Below, one piece after another: positions 4,750-7,806 of a DNA stretch of 7,806 nucleotides. The notes beneath the pieces are model-generated. The model was not told where the DNA came from, did no database searches, and saw only the letters and a program-made list of their open reading frames with translations. Position 1 is the first letter of the stretch. Every line of letters starts with the position of its first letter. The position numbers and the translations under genes were made by a program. Source of the DNA: an uncultured Ilumatobacter sp. (GTDB lineage: Bacteria > Actinomycetota > Acidimicrobiia > Acidimicrobiales > Ilumatobacteraceae); contig CALICC010000168.1 in NCBI GenBank assembly GCA_938049325.1, positions 1-7,806 of the forward strand. The letters are read 5' to 3'.

Positions 4750-6282
4750 ATGATCAACCGAAACGAGGCGCAACGATTCCTGACGCAGGCATCGTTCGGA
4801 GCCTCCGAATCCGACATTGATGCGCTCGTCGCGCTCAACAGTTACGACGCGTGGATCGACCAACAATGGGCGTTGCCCGTGTCGCTCACACAGCCCTACG
4901 TCGAAGCTGTCGGGTCCGGCGGCTTGCGGCCGATCCGGCACCACATCTGGTGGCAGAACGCAATGGAGCAACCAGACCAGCTCCGGCAGCGGGTTGCGTT
5001 CGCGTTGAGCGAACTGTTCGTCGTGTCCGACCTCGACTACACGCTCGGAAACGCTCAGTTCGGAATCAGCCAGTACTACGACCGGCTCGCTCAGTACGCC
5101 GACGGGAACTACCGCGACCTCCTCGAAGTGGTCACGCTGCACCCGGTCATGGGCATCTATCTGTCGATGTTGCGCAACGTCCAAGCCGACCCCGAGCGCA
5201 ACGTCCGGCCGGACGAGAACTTCGCTCGCGAGGTTCTGCAACTGTTCTCGATCGGACTCGTCGACCTTGACCTCGACGGAACGCCCGTGCTGGACGACGG
5301 TGAAGTGGTTCCCACCTTCGATCAGGTGATCATCGAAGAGTTCGCCAGGGTCTTCACCGGATGGAACTTCAACGGTGAAACGGCGATCACCTCGAACGAC
5401 CTCACCGGCTACGACAAGACGCAGCCGATGTGGGCAGTTGCTGAGCATCACGACCACGGCGCCAAGACGCTGCTCGGAGGCGAGCAGATTCCGGCTGGCC
5501 TCACTCCCGAAGCCGACATGGCTCGGGCACTCGACAACATCTTCATGCACGGCAACGTCGGGCCATTCGTCTCCAAGTTCCTGATCCAGCGCCTCGTGAC
5601 CTCCAATCCGTCGCCCGCATACGTGGAGCGAGTGGCGTCGGTGTTCAACAACGACGGCACCGGCGAGCGCGGCAACCTCGGCGAGGTCGTGCGAGCGATC
5701 CTGCTCGACACCGAGGCGCGCAACGGATACACCGACGACAACTTCGGCAAGGTGAAGGAACCTGTGCTGCGACTGACGCAGTTCTGGCGGGCGCTCAACG
5801 CGATTCGTCCAGCGGGCACCGAAGAGTGGCGCCCCTACGCGTCGAGCTCTCTCGGCATCGACAGCGTCGCCGGACAGGCGGTGTTGCGCTCGCCATCGGT
5901 GTTCAACTTCTTCCAGCCGAGCTTCTCGCCGCCCGAGACCGACCTGCTGGCCCCGGAGATGCAAATCCATACCGAGGCCACCGTGGGTGCGATGAACAAC
6001 GTGTTGCACAGTTGTACGTACGCCTTCAATACCCGTGACTACGGCTACGAGGTGATCACGCGCATCGACGTCGAGCGCGAAGTCGGACTTGCGAGCAACG
6101 TCGACGCGCTGATCGACCACCTCGACGAGCTGTTCTTGGCCGGCCTCATGCCCGCAGCCCAACGAACCGCAATGCGAACGCATCTCAATGCGCTCCCGAA
6201 CACCCCCGATGGCCACTTTGCCCGAGCACTCGATGCGGTCTTCATGACGGCGGCATCGCCGGCATGCATGGTGCAGCGATGA
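4750..6282 (+). CDS. DUF1800 family protein
   Basis: This 510-residue protein is of typical DUF1800 length. The N-terminal RFLTQASFGAS (9-19) is the family's opening motif. RQRVAFALSELFVVSD (79-94) and HPVMGIYLSMLRN (131-143) follow; the most diagnostic block is ENFAREVLQLFSIGL (156-170), then FARVFTGW (198-205) and, near the C-terminus, AVLRSPSVFNFFQPSF (377-392). The biochemical role of the family is unknown. Members are usually encoded beside a DUF1501 gene, as here, with 11 bp between the two genes. I see no N-terminal signal peptide or twin-arginine motif, although DUF1501 next door has one. ATG 4750 is chosen because it brings the conserved motif close to the start and has AGAGG upstream; a GTG at 4702 would add 16 polar residues and still no signal. 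The gene is intact. Confidence 0.92.
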   Translation: MINRNEAQRFLTQASFGASESDIDALVALNSYDAWIDQQWALPVSLTQPYVEAVGSGGLRPIRHHIWWQNAMEQPDQLRQRVAFALSELFVVSDLDYTLGNAQFGISQYYDRLAQYADGNYRDLLEVVTLHPVMGIYLSMLRNVQADPERNVRPDENFAREVLQLFSIGLVDLDLDGTPVLDDGEVVPTFDQVIIEEFARVFTGWNFNGETAITSNDLTGYDKTQPMWAVAEHHDHGAKTLLGGEQIPAGLTPEADMARALDNIFMHGNVGPFVSKFLIQRLVTSNPSPAYVERVASVFNNDGTGERGNLGEVVRAILLDTEARNGYTDDNFGKVKEPVLRLTQFWRALNAIRPAGTEEWRPYASSSLGIDSVAGQAVLRSPSVFNFFQPSFSPPETDLLAPEMQIHTEATVGAMNNVLHSCTYAFNTRDYGYEVITRIDVEREVGLASNVDALIDHLDELFLAGLMPAAQRTAMRTHLNALPNTPDGHFARALDAVFMTAASPACMVQR

Positions 6283-6286
6283 GGAG
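6281..6286 (+). promoter_or_regulatory. Ribosome binding site of the DUF1501 gene
   Basis: GAGGAG, overlapping the DUF1800 stop codon, lies 7 nt before ATG 6294. This decides the start over in-frame ATGs at 6264 and 6279 that lie inside or across the upstream gene's end. Confidence 0.8.
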
Positions 6287-6293
6287 TCACGAC

Positions 6294-7751
6294 ATGCAGA
6301 ACACTTCCCAGCCTGACGTCAATGCACCGTCGGCATTCGGCCGGCGCGGATTCTTGAAGGGCGCAGCGGCGATCGGTTTGATCCCGGGCGTGCTGATGGC
6401 GTGTACCGAACCGCCACCCTGCGACGACGAGAACGGCGATGACATTCCGCGCTCGCTCGTGTGCATCTTCATGGCCGGAGGCGCCGACTCGTTCAACATG
6501 TTCCTGCCGAACGAGCTCGACACGCCCGGCAGCACCTACTCGACCTACGCCGCCACACGTGGCGACATCGCGCCGACGCAGAACTCGCTCTTGCCGGTCG
6601 GCAATGGCGACTATGCGTTCCACGGTGGCCTGCCGGGTCTGCGTGCGCTCTACGAGGCGGGGAACGTGGCCGTCGTCGGCAACGTCGGGCCGTTGGTGCG
6701 GCCCACCACGCCGTCCGACTTCGAGGCGGCTCGATCGATTCCGCAGATGCTCTTCGCTCACGACGCCCAGCAACAGCTGTGGCAGACGGGTGCGTCGAGC
6801 GTCGGCGGAGCGAACGTCGGCTGGGGCGCCCAGATCGGAAGCCGGATTGCGGGCTGTGACCCGAGTGCAACGGTTGCGCCGTCGATCTCGATCGCGGGCA
6901 GCAACCTGTGGCAGACCAGCGCAACCGATCCGTACCTGCGGTTGCACCCGACCCGCTCGCTCGCCCGCCTCGGTGGGTACGACCCGACGGTGCGCAGTTG
7001 GATTCCGTCGACCGGTTCCCAGGTCGCGGCCATGGACACGATTCTGACCGACGCCGCCATGGGGTCGCACCCGCTCGTGAGTCTGGCGAGCCAGTCGATT
7101 CGCCGGTCGTACAACACGACCATCGCGCTCGAAGATGTCACCAGTAACACCGCAGAGAACGAAGTCGCGATGGGTGGATACGGCAACAACGGATTGGCGG
7201 CACAGCTGCATCAGGTGGCCCGCCTGATCAATGCCCGCGACCGACTCGGTCAGAGCCGCCAGGTGTTCTTCGTTCAGATGGGTGGCTGGGACACACACAG
7301 CGATCAGAACGAGCGGTTCCCACCGCTGTTGAGCGAGTTGGACGAGGCAATCAGCCAGTTCCAGTACGCGCTCGGCCCAGACGGTATGGATCTCGCCGAC
7401 TCGGTCACGACCTTCACCGCGTCGGACTTCGGGCGGACGCTCACCACCAACGGGAACGGCACCGACCACGCGTGGGGCGGGCACAGCTTCGTGATCGGTG
7501 GCGACGTCAAGGGCGGTCAGATCTACGGTCGCCTTCCGAACTTCTCGACCACCAACAACCCGGATGTGCTCGCTGACCGCAACGGCTTCAGCGGCCGTGT
7601 CATCCCGAAGCTGTCGGTCAATCAGCTTGGTGCGACGCTCGCCCGATGGTGCGGGGTGCAGGAGAGCCAACTCCCCGAGATGTTCCCGGACTTGTCGAAC
7701 TTCCCGCTGACGGATCTGAACTTCTTCCGCGATCCGGACACCGCCGGATGA
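6294..7751 (+). CDS. DUF1501 family protein with Tat signal and probable lipobox
   Basis: This 485-residue protein opens with a polar stretch, then GRRGFLKG (16-23), a twin-arginine motif, a hydrophobic segment (24-35) and LMAC (34-37). Cys37 is a likely lipidation site, so the protein is probably folded in the cytoplasm, exported by Tat and anchored on the outer face of the membrane. DUF1501 signatures are VCIFMAGGADSFNMFLPNE (56-74), QMGGWDTHSDQNE (328-340), TASDFGRTLTTNGNGTDHAW (375-394) and GGHSFVIGGDVKGGQIYG (395-412). The Asp and His residues of GWDTH, SDFGR, DHAW and GGH resemble metal ligands of the alkaline-phosphatase/sulfatase superfamily, to which DUF1501 is related, but no substrate is established. 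It is translated 11 bp after DUF1800, and a hairpin 9 bp after its stop closes the operon. The lipobox has Met at -2, which is tolerated but not ideal. Confidence 0.93.
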   Translation: MQNTSQPDVNAPSAFGRRGFLKGAAAIGLIPGVLMACTEPPPCDDENGDDIPRSLVCIFMAGGADSFNMFLPNELDTPGSTYSTYAATRGDIAPTQNSLLPVGNGDYAFHGGLPGLRALYEAGNVAVVGNVGPLVRPTTPSDFEAARSIPQMLFAHDAQQQLWQTGASSVGGANVGWGAQIGSRIAGCDPSATVAPSISIAGSNLWQTSATDPYLRLHPTRSLARLGGYDPTVRSWIPSTGSQVAAMDTILTDAAMGSHPLVSLASQSIRRSYNTTIALEDVTSNTAENEVAMGGYGNNGLAAQLHQVARLINARDRLGQSRQVFFVQMGGWDTHSDQNERFPPLLSELDEAISQFQYALGPDGMDLADSVTTFTASDFGRTLTTNGNGTDHAWGGHSFVIGGDVKGGQIYGRLPNFSTTNNPDVLADRNGFSGRVIPKLSVNQLGATLARWCGVQESQLPEMFPDLSNFPLTDLNFFRDPDTAG

Positions 7752-7760
7752 TCGCCTGAT

Positions 7761-7789
7761 CGTGATCGCCCCGGATCGGGGCGACCACG
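7761..7789 (+). terminator. Hairpin terminator after the DUF1501 gene
   Basis: TCGCCCC (7766-7772) and GGGGCGA (7778-7784) pair around a 5-nt GGATC loop. CGTG and CACG extend the stem by 4 bp beyond one mismatch. It begins 9 bp after the DUF1501 stop. There is no T-run afterwards, as is common for actinobacterial hairpin terminators. Confidence 0.75.
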
Positions 7790-7806
7790 ACGCAGTGAGC
7801 ACGAGT

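Noticed and set aside
4732..6216. Long minus-strand open frame (494 codons) antisense to DUF1800
   Set aside because: The opposite strand carries unmistakable DUF1800 motifs; the antisense translation has no recognisable domain.
6045..7802. Long minus-strand open frame (585 codons) antisense to DUF1501
   Set aside because: It mirrors a gene with clear family motifs, has a low-complexity V/R/E/H-rich translation and matches no family; long antisense frames are common at this GC content.

Overview
The window is a GC-rich bacterial chromosomal segment with compact gene spacing, GTG starts, very short divergent promoter regions and a probable leaderless promoter. A CysQ close to the mycobacterial type, an actinobacterial crotonase and a small CVNC protein point to a high-GC actinobacterium. 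From recalled family resemblance rather than a search, the class Acidimicrobiia (Ilumatobacter-like) is the best guess. No mobile element, CRISPR array, tRNA or rRNA was recognised.

Layout. Positions 1-342 hold no confident gene: there is a possible gene fragment at the left edge, then two near-identical 36-bp imperfect palindromes. A minus-strand pair follows, cysQ (1957 down to 1202) and a crotonase-fold enoyl-CoA hydratase/isomerase (1149 down to 343), 52 bp apart and probably co-transcribed. A 54-bp divergent region separates cysQ from a plus-strand three-gene cluster: an alpha/beta hydrolase (2012-2767), a 92-residue membrane protein (2796-3074) and a YdjM/DUF457-like membrane protein (3071-4051), the last two overlapping by ATGA. 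Between this cluster and a convergent small minus-strand gene (4528-4226) lies a 16-bp minisatellite. The right half is a tight two-gene operon, a DUF1800 protein (4750-6282) and a DUF1501 protein (6294-7751), closed by a strong hairpin at 7761-7789.

How the parts may work together. CysQ recycles the 3'-phosphoadenosine phosphate produced by sulfate assimilation and sulfotransfer; its link to the crotonase is positional only. The hydrolase and two membrane proteins look like an envelope or lipid-related unit of unknown substrate. The DUF1800/DUF1501 pair is a widespread but functionally uncharacterised two-gene module. Here DUF1501 carries a twin-arginine motif followed by a lipobox-like cysteine, while DUF1800 has no visible export signal, so co-export or a split location is the main open question. 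I see no obvious new defence or mobile system. The most unusual items are the export asymmetry of that pair, the two intergenic repeat families and the crotonase active-site substitutions.
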